50,630 nt of DNA from Dysgonomonas sp. 521 (GTDB lineage Bacteria; Bacteroidota; Bacteroidia; Bacteroidales; Dysgonomonadaceae), in NCBI RefSeq assembly GCF_010501055.1, contig NZ_QVMO01000018.1, positions 1 through 50,630 on the forward strand, read 5' to 3'. The position numbers and the translations under genes are program-made. Of the stretch, positions 1 through 8,453 are shown piece by piece (positions within the stretch are counted from its first letter, which is position 1; each line of letters begins with the position of its first letter). The notes under the pieces are model-generated. The model was not told where the DNA came from. It did not search any database and saw nothing but the letters and a program-made list of their open reading frames with translations.

Positions 1-47
1 GCTTAAGAAAAAAACGGTAATTTTGTCAGACTAATTTGCACAGTGAG

Positions 48-90
48 TGGGTGGGTATCACCGGAATCACTGGGTGGGTATCGCCGGAAT
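48..90. repeat. Two tandem 20-bp repeats, possible IS21-type end
   Basis: Two 20-bp units of the form TGGGTGGGTATCrCCGGAAT lie at 48-67 and 71-90, with one mismatch and a 23-bp period. Multiple short direct repeats inside a terminus are known for IS21-family elements, and the preceding TGTCAG at 24-29 could be a terminus. No istA or istB is visible, so this is at best an IS remnant or an element extending left of the window. Positions 91-291 hold no convincing gene. Confidence 0.4.
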
Positions 91-291
91 ATGCATCATC
101 TATCCGCGATGTGTTTTATAAATCGGAGATTGTCATCGGTGGAGTTTTTCTTGCAATCGTTGGTCGCAAGTCAATTTTCTGGGGATTTTATGATGGAGCA
201 CAGATGCATGAAATTGACGTTGTAGAGGTGTAAAAGGTGTAGTTACTTTGATGTAAAACAGGATTCAGATATAGAATTTTCAGTCTCTCTA

Positions 292-1035
292 TTAGAGCAG
301 TTTAATTAGTTTCTTGCTTTTCTTAATCACATATCTCGCCAAAAGCATCGTCGCGATAGGTAAATATCTATCTCCTCCTATCACAATGCCGGCAACTTGT
401 CCTCGCTGATTTATTATAGGAGATCCACTTGAACCTCTATATGTTTTACCATCACCATTAAGTAGCATACAATTATTGTAATAATTTAGCCTGTCCTCTG
501 ATTTAACCAGATAAGGAATTTCAGCCAAATGAAGCCTTGTGTCTTTAAATGTAAAGGTTACGTTATAGCTTTTCACAAAAGAGTTTGGAATTTTCCCATT
601 AATAAGTTCTGTCTCCATTTCCGTCAAATTTTGATCTCGACAATAAAATGATACAGATAACTTATCCCATTCATAAGGTCTTTTTCTTATCAGACTCAGA
701 AATTCTGTATTGTGTATATCTATTTTTCCGATAGCGACATCTTTATGTTCTGGGGCACATTGAAACTCTGTTCTAAGTCTAATATCGTTGCGGAGATAAT
801 TTTGGTCATTATATATTTTACGATGAATGGCTTTACATTTTTCATTGTTAAGGGGTGTCAGTTCTATATCTTCGTTTTCTTCATAAAATCCAATATAACG
901 TTCTCCATTCTCTCTAAAGACATGCCCAGCCGTTATAAAGGTTCCATTATTGTCAATAAAAAAACCATTGCCAGAAAAACGAAACTTATCTGGATTTGAA
1001 GACTGCTTTCTGAAAATACAAAATACTTTATTCAT
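292..1035 (-). CDS. Trypsin-like serine protease, no signal peptide
   Basis: This 247-aa protein has the chymotrypsin-fold triad in the right order: His38 in TAGHVF, Asp99 in KDVAIGKID and Ser205 in GSSGSPI, with GQVAGIVIGG after the nucleophile as in S1 proteases. There is no signal peptide, lipobox or transmembrane segment, and no PDZ domain, so it should act in the cytoplasm and is not a typical DegP. The ATG start at 1035 is preceded at close range by a TAnnTTTG-type promoter. It lies downstream of the mobC terminator and is transcribed separately from the mob genes. Substrate and role are unknown; regulatory or defence proteolysis is possible. The family call is fairly secure, the function is not. 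Confidence 0.75.
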   Translation of the reverse strand: MNKVFCIFRKQSSNPDKFRFSGNGFFIDNNGTFITAGHVFRENGERYIGFYEENEDIELTPLNNEKCKAIHRKIYNDQNYLRNDIRLRTEFQCAPEHKDVAIGKIDIHNTEFLSLIRKRPYEWDKLSVSFYCRDQNLTEMETELINGKIPNSFVKSYNVTFTFKDTRLHLAEIPYLVKSEDRLNYYNNCMLLNGDGKTYRGSSGSPIINQRGQVAGIVIGGDRYLPIATMLLARYVIKKSKKLIKLL

Positions 1036-1044
1036 ATGCTAACA

Positions 1045-1052
1045 CAAACGTA
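1045..1052 (-). promoter_or_regulatory. Candidate -7 box of the protease gene
   Basis: The minus strand reads TACGTTTG, matching the Bacteroidetes -7 consensus TAnnTTTG, 10 bases upstream of the ATG at 1035. No clear -33 TTTG is seen at the usual spacing. The implied leader would be only a few bases long. Confidence 0.4.
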
Positions 1053-1110
1053 GTAATAAAATGGCAGATATTAAAATTACAGATATATTGTTATCAGATA
1101 CTTAAAACAT

Positions 1111-1142
1111 CCTGCTCTGCCTTTTAGGGTTGACAGAGCAGG
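1111..1142 (-). terminator. Hairpin terminator after mobC
   Basis: CCTGCTCTG at 1111-1119 pairs with CAGAGCAGG at 1134-1142 (9 bp, 14-nt loop). On the minus strand it is followed by ATGTTTT. It starts 10 bases beyond the mobC stop and should end the mobA-mobB-mobC transcript. Confidence 0.75.
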
Positions 1143-1151
1143 GCTTTTATT

Positions 1152-3155
1152 CTACTTCTTCACCAAATCCTTAAACTTCGGGTCATCCTTCAGTTTCGTC
1201 AGCTCCAAGTCCACAATCTGCTGTGCCTCCTCTTTTATGCGGTAATAGTTCCGTTCAATCTCCTGTTGCATCACATTTTCGCCATCTTCGGTTATGAAGC
1301 TGGTAAACTCAGGTATCTTTTGATAAGCTTTCGTTTCGGCAGCCACTTTCGCATTATCGACAACAATCTCACAATGGAAGATCTTTTGCTCTATCCGTTC
1401 ATCGAAATTATCCGAAACCGAGCCGACAAACATCCCTTGTGTCAGTCCACTGATTTTTGATGCAGGAATAAGTGAATCCAGTTGAGTATTTATTGTGGTG
1501 CTTTTATCCTGCTTGTTGATAGTCATAGATTGGCGTTTTTGCAGGACTTTTCCGAAGCGCTCGGATAGTGTTTTTGCCGTATCTCCCACGATCTGGCCGC
1601 TGAAAATATTGCCGACTGTATTGCTCACTACCTTCGCTTCTTTGTCCCCGTAATCCCTTGTTAATTGGCTCATATCCTGAAAACCCAGACATACGGCTAC
1701 TTTGTTACTTCGTGCGGTGGCTATCAGATTGTCGAGTCCCTTAAAGTAAATCGTGGGCAGCTCGTCGATAATGACGGAAGATTTGAGCATCCCCTTCTTA
1801 TTAATCAGTTTTACAATCCTTGAGTTATATAATCCCAATGCCGCCGAATATATATTTTGCCTATCAGGATTATTACCTACACAGAGGACTTTCGGCTCTT
1901 TGGGATTGTTGATGTCGAGTGTAAAATCATTGCCCGTCATTACCCAATAAAGCTGCGGACTTATCATTCTGGACAACGGTATTTTAGCACTTGCAATCTG
2001 CCCCTGCAACTGATCAGCCGCACCTCCGAGCCACGCATCCATAAAGGGACTCAAGTAGTTTTCGAGTTCGGGATATGAGGTCAGAATCGGAAAAATATCG
2101 GTGTATTTCTTATTCAAAAATTCTATGGCGTGGGGAAAAGTACAGTATTTCCCACCGTTATAGATTTTCAAATACCAGATAATTGCTGCAAGTAAGATGA
2201 TGGGCGATTCCACAAAGAAGTCCCCCTGTTTGGTAATCCAAGTTTTATTGAGGTTGAGCATTATGGTATAGGCACTTTCGTAAGCATCTGATATATCAGT
2301 CATGAAATCGGGATTAATCGGATTACATCGGTGGCTTCCGGCAGGATTATCGAAGTTAATAACGAAAAACTTCGGCTCAACCTTATATGCTTTCCTATTC
2401 TGCATCAGCGTATTGTAAGCAATAGTAGAGAGGTCGGGATATTTGTAGTCATAGATATATTGACTATAACCCTTCTGAATCTGTTGCTTGATGAAATTAT
2501 TTACCACTGCATAAGACTTTCCCGAGCCGGGCGTTCCCAGCACGATGGTCGCACGAAAGGGATTAACCACATTTATCCAACCGTTGTTCCACTTCTTTTT
2601 ATAGAAGAATCGAGTCGGAAGATTGACCGAATATTCATTCTCCATTAAGCGGGTTTCCTGCATAAAAGACTCATTCTCATAATTGAACACGTCATCCATC
2701 ATGCGATTTTTAAGTAAGCGGCTCATCCATAATCCCGCTATCAGCATACAGATATATCCCAACGACAGTGTAAAAATATAAATGGCTGTATTTGCTGCAA
2801 GCGGAAGGAATAAGTCCAATACCCACCAATTTAGAAAGAACAGGATGAAACCGACAATTCCGAATGCCGATATCTTCGTCCATGTTATTTTTTCTTCCTT
2901 TACCCCTTTCGTTCCCAAACAGGACAATCCCATAAAGACTACAGTAAACAGTTTCGTCCATAACATATTAGAAAAAAGCCCTGCTGTCCGGTTAAAGCCG
3001 AGCAGTATCTTATCCACCACCGACAGGTTAAAATTCAGTTCACGAATATACTCGTAACAGAACCAGTAAATGTGGATAATAACAAATAAAATACTAATGG
3101 CCCGCATGAATTCCATCACCTTGGCGAGTCCTCTCAAATCATCTTCGTTTTGCAT
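1152..3155 (-). CDS. mobC: MobC, VirD4/TraG-family type IV coupling protein
   Basis: At 667 aa this is the coupling ATPase that links the relaxase-DNA complex to the secretion channel. Several hydrophobic segments occupy residues about 15-35, 65-80, 95-115 and 120-145 and anchor it in the inner membrane. A Walker A motif, GTPGSGKS, lies at 207-214 and a Walker B, VIIDE, at 461-465, followed by a TraG-like helical region (TARSNKVAVCLGFQD). Length and gene order (mobA-mobB-mobC) match the Bacteroides CTnDOT-type mobilization cluster, where this gene is called mobC. It follows mobB by 44 bp, consistent with one operon. No frame disruption is seen. Confidence 0.93.
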   Translation of the reverse strand: MQNEDDLRGLAKVMEFMRAISILFVIIHIYWFCYEYIRELNFNLSVVDKILLGFNRTAGLFSNMLWTKLFTVVFMGLSCLGTKGVKEEKITWTKISAFGIVGFILFFLNWWVLDLFLPLAANTAIYIFTLSLGYICMLIAGLWMSRLLKNRMMDDVFNYENESFMQETRLMENEYSVNLPTRFFYKKKWNNGWINVVNPFRATIVLGTPGSGKSYAVVNNFIKQQIQKGYSQYIYDYKYPDLSTIAYNTLMQNRKAYKVEPKFFVINFDNPAGSHRCNPINPDFMTDISDAYESAYTIMLNLNKTWITKQGDFFVESPIILLAAIIWYLKIYNGGKYCTFPHAIEFLNKKYTDIFPILTSYPELENYLSPFMDAWLGGAADQLQGQIASAKIPLSRMISPQLYWVMTGNDFTLDINNPKEPKVLCVGNNPDRQNIYSAALGLYNSRIVKLINKKGMLKSSVIIDELPTIYFKGLDNLIATARSNKVAVCLGFQDMSQLTRDYGDKEAKVVSNTVGNIFSGQIVGDTAKTLSERFGKVLQKRQSMTINKQDKSTTINTQLDSLIPASKISGLTQGMFVGSVSDNFDERIEQKIFHCEIVVDNAKVAAETKAYQKIPEFTSFITEDGENVMQQEIERNYYRIKEEAQQIVDLELTKLKDDPKFKDLVKK

Positions 3156-3199
3156 AAAATTTTGTTTTTGAAATGAATAAATAATTATATGTTGATTGT

Positions 3200-4537
3200 T
3201 TACATACGTCTTCCTTTACGCTTGCGGCGTTTGGCTTCCGCTTCTTTCCGGCGGGCAAAGCTTTCCGCTTCATAATCTTCTCCGTGCTGCTCCAACAGCG
3301 AAAATGGACTGCTGAAATCCGAATCATCGGTTTTCTGTTTATATGTGTTTTCTGAAAAGCCGGAGGTTTGAGTTTCCAAATCTTCCTGTTCTTTGGGAGT
3401 AGCCGTAATATCCAATTCCAACACAGGGGGAATTACCAAATTCTCTTCTGTATTATTTATTTCCTGATCGTTGGTTATAGGTTCATCCGCTACGCTGTTT
3501 TGGAAAAGAGAATTAAATACGTTGGCTGAATAAGCCTTACCTATTTTCGAGCCATTCAATACGGTACGGTTCTCATGGTCAATGAACGTTGCACCGTAAA
3601 TCCGTCCTTCTTCATTCTCCCGAAAGACAACACTAACGCCGTTACGCAAAAGCTCCGCTTCAAAAGAATGTCTGTTCCGATAATTTTGGGTAGCAGTATC
3701 AAGAATAGGTTTTATACGTTCGGTTAAGTTCTTATCCTTTATGAGTTTACCTGACGACACCACTTTCTTTTGCAATGCGTTATATCCGACACTTTTAGCA
3801 ATGGAAGAGGATTTTATCGGATTACCGACTTTGTTCCCATTATTATCCAAAGCAGAATACACCAATCCGCGATAGGATTTGCCCCGGGATTCCCCGCTTA
3901 CCTCTTCTATACCTATATTATAGATAGAGAGCAAAGCACGATATTCGGGGAGTGATGTGAAACGATAAGACTGCATCAAGGCTTTTACGTTTCCGGCAAT
4001 CTGTTTCTTTACATCCCCTGCTTTGTAATCCACCTTTTTCAATCGGGGTACTTCTTCTGTATAATCTCGCTTACTTGCCGGATGTAGATTATACTTCGCT
4101 TCCAGTTCTTGCGTGATCTTTTTGGATTGTCGGAAATTATTAAAGTCATTAATCTTCTTGCCGGTTTCATCCACATTTGTGCTCACAATGTGAATGTGCT
4201 TTCGTTCGATGTCTTCATGTTTGAAAACGATATAAGGCTGCTCACCGAATCCCATCTTTAGCATATACTCATCTGCAATATTTATCAACTGCTCATCGGT
4301 CAATACATCATCGGGATGCGGATTGAGGGAGATATGCAAAATGGGTTCTTCCGTTTTCCGGTTGGCAGCCAGAAAGGGAGCAAAGGACTGATTACAAAGC
4401 AGCATATTATACTCTCCATTTTTATCCTGCATCACTTTATTAGCATGGATAATCTTGGCAGCATCATTTTCGACCTTTTGACTATTATATATTAATGTAC
4501 CGAAAAGGTTACTGTTGGTGTTTATTTTTGCGACCAT
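3200..4537 (-). CDS. mobB: MobB relaxase
   Basis: This 445-aa protein is the relaxase that should nick oriT and remain bound to the transferred strand. The relaxase domain covers about the first 160 residues. A metal-binding three-histidine motif, HEDIERKHIHI, places His107, His114 and His116 together, and a likely catalytic Tyr is near the N-terminus (Tyr17). The C-terminal half is less conserved, ending in a strongly basic tail (ARRKEAEAKRRKRKGRRM). The start overlaps the end of mobA by 16 bp, indicating translational coupling. Relaxases of this type from Bacteroides ICEs are grouped with MOBP; the exact subfamily is inferred. Confidence 0.92.
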   Translation of the reverse strand: MVAKINTNSNLFGTLIYNSQKVENDAAKIIHANKVMQDKNGEYNMLLCNQSFAPFLAANRKTEEPILHISLNPHPDDVLTDEQLINIADEYMLKMGFGEQPYIVFKHEDIERKHIHIVSTNVDETGKKINDFNNFRQSKKITQELEAKYNLHPASKRDYTEEVPRLKKVDYKAGDVKKQIAGNVKALMQSYRFTSLPEYRALLSIYNIGIEEVSGESRGKSYRGLVYSALDNNGNKVGNPIKSSSIAKSVGYNALQKKVVSSGKLIKDKNLTERIKPILDTATQNYRNRHSFEAELLRNGVSVVFRENEEGRIYGATFIDHENRTVLNGSKIGKAYSANVFNSLFQNSVADEPITNDQEINNTEENLVIPPVLELDITATPKEQEDLETQTSGFSENTYKQKTDDSDFSSPFSLLEQHGEDYEAESFARRKEAEAKRRKRKGRRM

Positions 4538-4956
4538 GAATCGGAATATTTACGTTCAAATTCCTCGATCTGGGCAGATATTTTTCGTTGCAATTCGACC
4601 AGCTCAATGGTTGTTTTCTCCAATTTGTAGAGTAAAGCCATTGCTTTTTTCTCTGAAAAATTAGACTTCAATGCTTTTACCAATTGGTTATAATTCGTTC
4701 CTATCGCACGGAATTGCCCGTAAAAAGTAGTCAGACGCATATAATAATCCTGCATCCCCTTATCTATTTGTACCACTTTTACAGGCTTACCGAAAATACA
4801 GGAAGTAATAAAATGCGCTTTGACCTTTTGCCTCGACTGCTCAAAGAGCGTGAGGAACTTATCATGCTCTTCACGGCTAAAGCTGATTGAGTACCTGAAA
4901 ACGGCAGGGTCTTTCTTTGGAAGCCTGCCGACCTTCCTTTTTCTTGTTTCATCCAT
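4522..4956 (-). CDS. mobA: MobA, relaxosome accessory protein
   Basis: A 144-aa basic protein first in the mobA-mobB-mobC operon. The N-terminus (TRKRKVGRLPKKDPAVFRYSISFS) resembles the ribbon-helix-helix start of plasmid MobC/MobA auxiliaries, and the middle (about 75-95, FRAIGTNYNQLVKALKS) matches the conserved relaxosome-accessory signature, followed by a coiled-coil-like tail. Proteins of this type bind oriT and help the relaxase melt the nick region. The hairpin-rich gap just upstream is the probable binding target. Confidence 0.88.
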   Translation of the reverse strand: MDETRKRKVGRLPKKDPAVFRYSISFSREEHDKFLTLFEQSRQKVKAHFITSCIFGKPVKVVQIDKGMQDYYMRLTTFYGQFRAIGTNYNQLVKALKSNFSEKKAMALLYKLEKTTIELVELQRKISAQIEEFERKYSDSWSQK

Positions 4957-4985
4957 CGGGGAAATCGTTTTTGAAAATGGTTACT

Positions 4986-5154
4986 GAATTATGACTTCGG
5001 AATAATTCTTCCCCTTTCAGGGGCAAGGGTTTTGAGATGCTGAAATTTATTTCAAGCTGCTCAAAACATACCTTGCCATGTTCTTTTTGAACATCAAAAT
5101 CCACCCACATTCGTGGGCGAATTTGTGGGTTAGCTTAACTCGAAAAAGTAAGCT
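4986..5154. other. oriT: Cluster of six hairpins, candidate oriT
   Basis: Six consecutive inverted repeats lie just upstream of mobA. GAATTA/TAATTC is at 4986-4991 and 5003-5008. CCCCT/AGGGG is at 5011-5015 and 5019-5023. A long imperfect hairpin runs 5029-5067 with outer arms GTTTTGAG/CTCAAAAC. ATGTTC/GAACAT is at 5078-5083 and 5089-5094. CCCAC/GTGGG is at 5104-5108 and 5113-5117. AGCTTA/TAAGCT is at 5132-5137 and 5149-5154. Position beside the relaxosome genes and density of dyads fit an origin of transfer; the nick site itself cannot be assigned by reading. Confidence 0.55.
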
Positions 5155-5179
5155 TTGATTGGGATGAATAATTCCGATG

Positions 5180-5187
5180 CAAAGTTA
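5180..5187 (-). promoter_or_regulatory. Candidate -7 box for mobABC
   Basis: The minus strand reads TAACTTTG, a full match to TAnnTTTG, about 225 bases upstream of the mobA ATG. Transcription from here would run through the hairpin cluster. No convincing -33 TTTG is seen. Confidence 0.35.
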
Positions 5188-6022
5188 AATTCATTGAAAA
5201 TAAGATGGATAGGCATAACCTAAGCCAACGAGTGCCAAATACTACAACCCTTAAAAAAGTTACGGCTTTTTTATTCTTTCGAGGATAATCAGAGAGAAAA
5301 ACGGACTCGGAAAGAACTGGGAAAAGAGAATTGCCGGTAAGAAGAGAGAAGGTTCAAATCGGAAATCGTTTTCATAGAAAACAAGCAAATCGGAAAGCTG
5401 AAAATTACTGCCGGTAAAACCAAAATCTTCTACCAAATAGGATGAAAATATCCCATTTCTCAATAGAAAATATCCACCCAAAATGTAAACACTCTACCAA
5501 TGGAATGCCAACCACTACCACAGCGTTCTGATTATTAGGATTATACAAAAATCATGTATTTACTTTGCTGGAGAAATAAGGAAGTAAAGCGTTGCTCCTT
5601 TGCTGAAATGAAGATTTTAATAGTGCTGAAATGAAAAGATAGATTTTCAAAAAACGAGTGGCTTACTGTTCGATTGGTTTATTGGTTTACTGTTTCATTG
5701 TTTTGCTGTTCGACTGATTTATCGAAATCGTTTTTTGAAAAAGCAAATCCGCCGTTCATTGCCAAATCATTTTTCTTTTTCCATACATCTATATATAGCC
5801 ATTCCCATAACGGAATACAACTATAATGGATTGCAGAAATAGAGGAGTGATGATAAAAATGGGTATTTCTGCAAATTTCTGAAAACTGAAAGAAGTATGC
5901 GGACAATGATATAAAGAAAGAAACCAGCACCAATACAAAGAAACAACAAAGCAAAGACGGACTTCACAACTTTCCTATTTCCATAATAAACGAATGTTTC
6001 ACTTAAATAAATTTTGAATGAC
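5188..6022. other. Gene-free gap between mob and tra operons
   Basis: About 830 bp of AT-rich sequence separates the divergent mob and tra operons. Short minus-strand reading frames at 5260-5481, 5679-5954 and 5821-6024 have no recognisable features, poor composition and overlap each other, so I do not call them. Two imperfect copies of TGCCAAmyACTACmAC occur near 5232 and 5505. The tra promoter should be here, but no full consensus was found on the plus strand. Confidence 0.5.
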
Positions 6023-6794
6023 ATGGAGAAAAAAACATTATTGGTTGCCTTTTCTACCCAAAAGGGTGGAATCGGAAAGAGTGCCTTAACGGTGCTTATG
6101 GCGAGTTACTTTCATTACGTGAAAGGCTACAGAGTTGGAGTCATTGATTGCGATTACCCGCAATACAGTATTCATAAGATGCGGGAAAGGGATAAGGAAA
6201 TTGTAAACAAAATCCCTTATTATAAGGAGAAGTCGTTTAACCAGTTCAAAGCATTAGGTAAAAGGAACTATCCGATAGAACGGAGTCCCGCGCCGGGAGC
6301 TATAGATGCAGCGAAAAAGATGATTGACGAATATATCGGGGAGTCGCCGGATGTTATATTTTTCGATTTGCCGGGGACATTGAACAGTGAAGGGATCGTT
6401 CAGACTTTAATCGTTGGATTATATTTTCTCCCCGATCTCCGCGGATAAGATGGTCTTGCAATCCACATTGGAATTTGCCGGTATTATTAATGACCGTATA
6501 ATCAGCACGAGGAAAGGTAAATTGCAGGGGCTTTACCTTTTATGGAATATGGTGGATGCCCGTGAGAAGTCGGATTTATATAATGTATATGAAGACGGTA
6601 TCGGGGAGCTCGGTTTATCGGTCATGAAAAACTTCCTACCCGACACGAAACGCTACCGCCATGAGATGAGCGAGATGATCGCCCCGATATTCCGGTGTAC
6701 CCTTTTCCCTGTCGATAAGCGATTGATAAGAGGCAGCAAGCTGAACTTGCTGGCTGATGAAATAGAAGAACTGATAAACATCAAACAAAAGTAG
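6023..6794 (+). pseudogene. traA: traA, ParA-family ATPase, frameshifted
   Basis: The first part encodes a ParA/MinD-type ATPase beginning MEKKTLLVAFSTQKGGIGKS, with the deviant Walker A (KGGIGKS, residues 14-20), a VIDCDYPQ segment and VIFFDLPG. The frame then stops at 6446-6448. The remaining half, DYIFSPISADKMVLQS onward, continues in the +1 frame from about 6414 to 6794 and ends normally just before traB. Restoring five bases near 6413-6417 would give one product of about 258 aa, the usual family length. I chose ATG 6023 rather than TTG 6014. In CTnDOT-type elements this gene is traA and opens the tra operon. Unless corrected in the cell, the full-length ATPase is not made. Confidence 0.85.
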
Positions 6795-6795
6795 T

Positions 6796-7272
6796 ATGGC
6801 AAAACGAAGTGACGGAATAAAGAAAGTCGATGATATAGATGAAAAAGAATTCCTAAGTATTCTCGACGGCAGGGCTACTCCTTCGGCATTACCAAAAAAA
6901 GAGAATCCCGAAACTCCTGCTCCGAAAGCGGAAGAACCCGAAGAAGAAATAATAGAAAAAGAAGAGCCGGAAGAAAAGGAAGCAACTCCCAAACGTACAT
7001 ATAAGAAAAAGAAGAACGGAGAATACATTGATGCCTTCTTGAAACCCAGAGTTTTGAAACAACGGCAAAGTGTCTATATCAGTCAGGATGTACACGAGTT
7101 TATATCAAAGATTGTAAATAAACTCGGAGTCAGGAACATGACGGTCGGTGTATTCATTGATACGGTCATGGCACAACATATAAAGGATCATGCGGATGAG
7201 TTAAGAGCCATCTATTACAGGGAAGAAGGAGATATTTTTAAGAACATAGTAAAAAATAACGAAGATGAATAA
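6796..7272 (+). CDS. traB: TraB-like DUF3408 protein
   Basis: This 158-aa protein has a long acidic and lysine-rich N-terminal half (about residues 30-75, many Glu-Lys-Pro blocks) followed by a compact C-terminal domain (about 85-145, QRQSVYISQDVHEFISKIV) typical of DUF3408, which resembles a small DNA-binding or dimerisation fold. It starts 1 bp after traA ends. The role in conjugation is not established. The C-terminal domain is repeated in the next gene. Confidence 0.8.
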   Translation: MAKRSDGIKKVDDIDEKEFLSILDGRATPSALPKKENPETPAPKAEEPEEEIIEKEEPEEKEATPKRTYKKKKNGEYIDAFLKPRVLKQRQSVYISQDVHEFISKIVNKLGVRNMTVGVFIDTVMAQHIKDHADELRAIYYREEGDIFKNIVKNNEDE

Positions 7273-7522
7273 TCAGGAAAATTTCGTGAAAGTGATAGGG
7301 TATGAAGAGCAGTTTCTTCAATCCAGAGAGTTAAAAACAAGACAATGTGTGTATATCAACAAGGATACACAGGAAACCATCGCCGGGATAGTCAGAAGGC
7401 TCGGTGAAAGAGGACTTACTATCGGAGCTTATATTGATACCATTCTGCAACAACATCTCCGGGAACATAAGGATGAGATAAACGAACTGTACCAGAAACC
7501 CATAGGCAAAATCATTAAATGA
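7265..7522 (+). CDS. Small DUF3408 paralogue (traC position)
   Basis: An 85-aa protein overlapping traB by 8 bp. It aligns with the C-terminal domain of the preceding protein: RQCVYINKDTQETIAGIV against RQSVYISQDVHEFISKIV, and TIGAYIDTILQQHL against TVGVFIDTVMAQHI. It lacks the long charged N-terminal region. It occupies the traC slot of CTnDOT-type operons. Tandem duplication or hetero-oligomer partners are both possible. Confidence 0.75.
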   Translation: MNNQENFVKVIGYEEQFLQSRELKTRQCVYINKDTQETIAGIVRRLGERGLTIGAYIDTILQQHLREHKDEINELYQKPIGKIIK

Positions 7523-8262
7523 TGGAAACTTATAACATCTTGCTTGTACTGCTTGTCTATACGGCAATATTGCTGCTTGTTATTTTCTATGTGTATCCTT
7601 TTCTAAAGAAACTGTTCAGACACAAAATCTCTATATCCATCCGAATCAGCAAGGAAAAAACAGAGGTAAAAGAGAAGGCTGCGCCACCAAAAAAGCAGGA
7701 AGAACTACCTTCGGTTTTAGGAAAATCAAAATTCGTCCTACGCCAACCTCTGCCTAATGCTGCCACGGATTTGGAAACGAAAAATCCTAAGAAAAAAGAA
7801 GATACATTTGCCCCCGAAACAAAAAAATCGGCGGACGAAACCGTCAATTTGGAAACAGGCGAAGGCGTAGAAGTGGAGGAAGATAATGAAGAAGTTCCTG
7901 ATGTTGATTTTAATGATGAATACGAAAGGCTTGCAGAGGGAAACATGCCGGATGAAGCAGCGAGCGGGATTGATTACAATAATTTGGGAACAACAGCAAA
8001 AACCGTAAGTAATCCAGATGACAGCAGTGAAGCAGACGAAGAACTGGCTGGAAAGGTGCTCTCCGAAAACAAATACACCGAGCTGGTAAAGTCTATGCAG
8101 AACGACCGCCCCGAGTACGCCAAACGGATAACCGAATTGATGGACAGGCACGAGCAAAAACTGGCGGAGGCTCAAAATCAAAAGATGAGTGCAAGCCGGA
8201 AGAAACAAAAACTGTATGAGTCTGAAGATTTTGCAAATTTCAATGTAGATGATATTTCATAA
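7519..8262 (+). CDS. traD: TraD-like membrane-anchored protein
   Basis: A 247-aa protein with one N-terminal membrane segment (about residues 6-28), a basic stretch, then a long low-complexity acidic region (about 60-175) and a charged C-terminus with coiled-coil character (about 185-235). It overlaps the upstream stop by 4 bp (ATGA). Order and architecture match the poorly characterised traD of Bacteroides conjugative transposons. No enzymatic motif is visible. The assignment rests mainly on position. Confidence 0.65.
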   Translation: MMETYNILLVLLVYTAILLLVIFYVYPFLKKLFRHKISISIRISKEKTEVKEKAAPPKKQEELPSVLGKSKFVLRQPLPNAATDLETKNPKKKEDTFAPETKKSADETVNLETGEGVEVEEDNEEVPDVDFNDEYERLAEGNMPDEAASGIDYNNLGTTAKTVSNPDDSSEADEELAGKVLSENKYTELVKSMQNDRPEYAKRITELMDRHEQKLAEAQNQKMSASRKKQKLYESEDFANFNVDDIS

Positions 8263-8373
8263 CTAAAAGAAAGGAGGTTAAAAATGAGAAAGTAAAGCAC
8301 GTAAATTAAAAGGAGATGATTTTGTGCCGGGACTATTCACCCCGATAAAAGCGCAGAAGCATCTACAGTAAAG

Positions 8374-8395
8374 TATCCACAAATTAATTCAAAGT
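8374..8395 (+). repeat. 22-bp leader repeat, copy 1
   Basis: The 22 bases starting TATCCACAAATTAATTC are identical to 15782-15803. This copy lies 72 bp upstream of traE and the other ends 5 bp before traN. Exact identity over 22 bp in two leaders 7.4 kb apart suggests a shared RNA or protein binding site. Confidence 0.7.
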
Positions 8396-8402
8396 CAAAC
8401 CA

Positions 8403-8453
8403 GTCTCGGAGTAGGGAGGAACTAAATAAGGAAAGTTCCTTTCACTCCCGGAC
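8403..8453 (+). promoter_or_regulatory. Interrupted hairpin in the traE leader
   Basis: Arms pair in three blocks: GTC/GAC at 8403-8405 and 8451-8453, GGAGT/ACTCC at 8408-8412 and 8444-8448, and AGGAACT/AGTTCCT at 8417-8423 and 8434-8440. It ends 14 bp before the traE ATG and lacks a T-run, so it is more likely an mRNA leader or attenuator structure than a terminator. The 205-bp gap 8263-8467 also contains a possible leader frame ATG-AGA-AAG-TAA at 8284 and holds no other gene. Confidence 0.45.

Noticed and set aside
36..233. Two overlapping short plus-strand reading frames across the tandem repeats
   Set aside because: They translate the repeat units themselves (GWVSPE), overlap each other in different frames and show no family resemblance.
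5225..5520. Iteron-like pair TGCCAAmyACTACmAC
   Set aside because: Only two imperfect copies about 270 bp apart; too weak to be called a replication or regulator repeat.
5679..6024. Two overlapping minus-strand frames upstream of traA, one hydrophobic
   Set aside because: They overlap each other and the traA promoter region, and their composition is that of AT-rich non-coding DNA. I could not support either one as a gene.
6410..6448. Programmed frameshift in traA
   Set aside because: No slippery heptamer or stimulating structure is visible, and a five-base deletion explains the sequence more simply.
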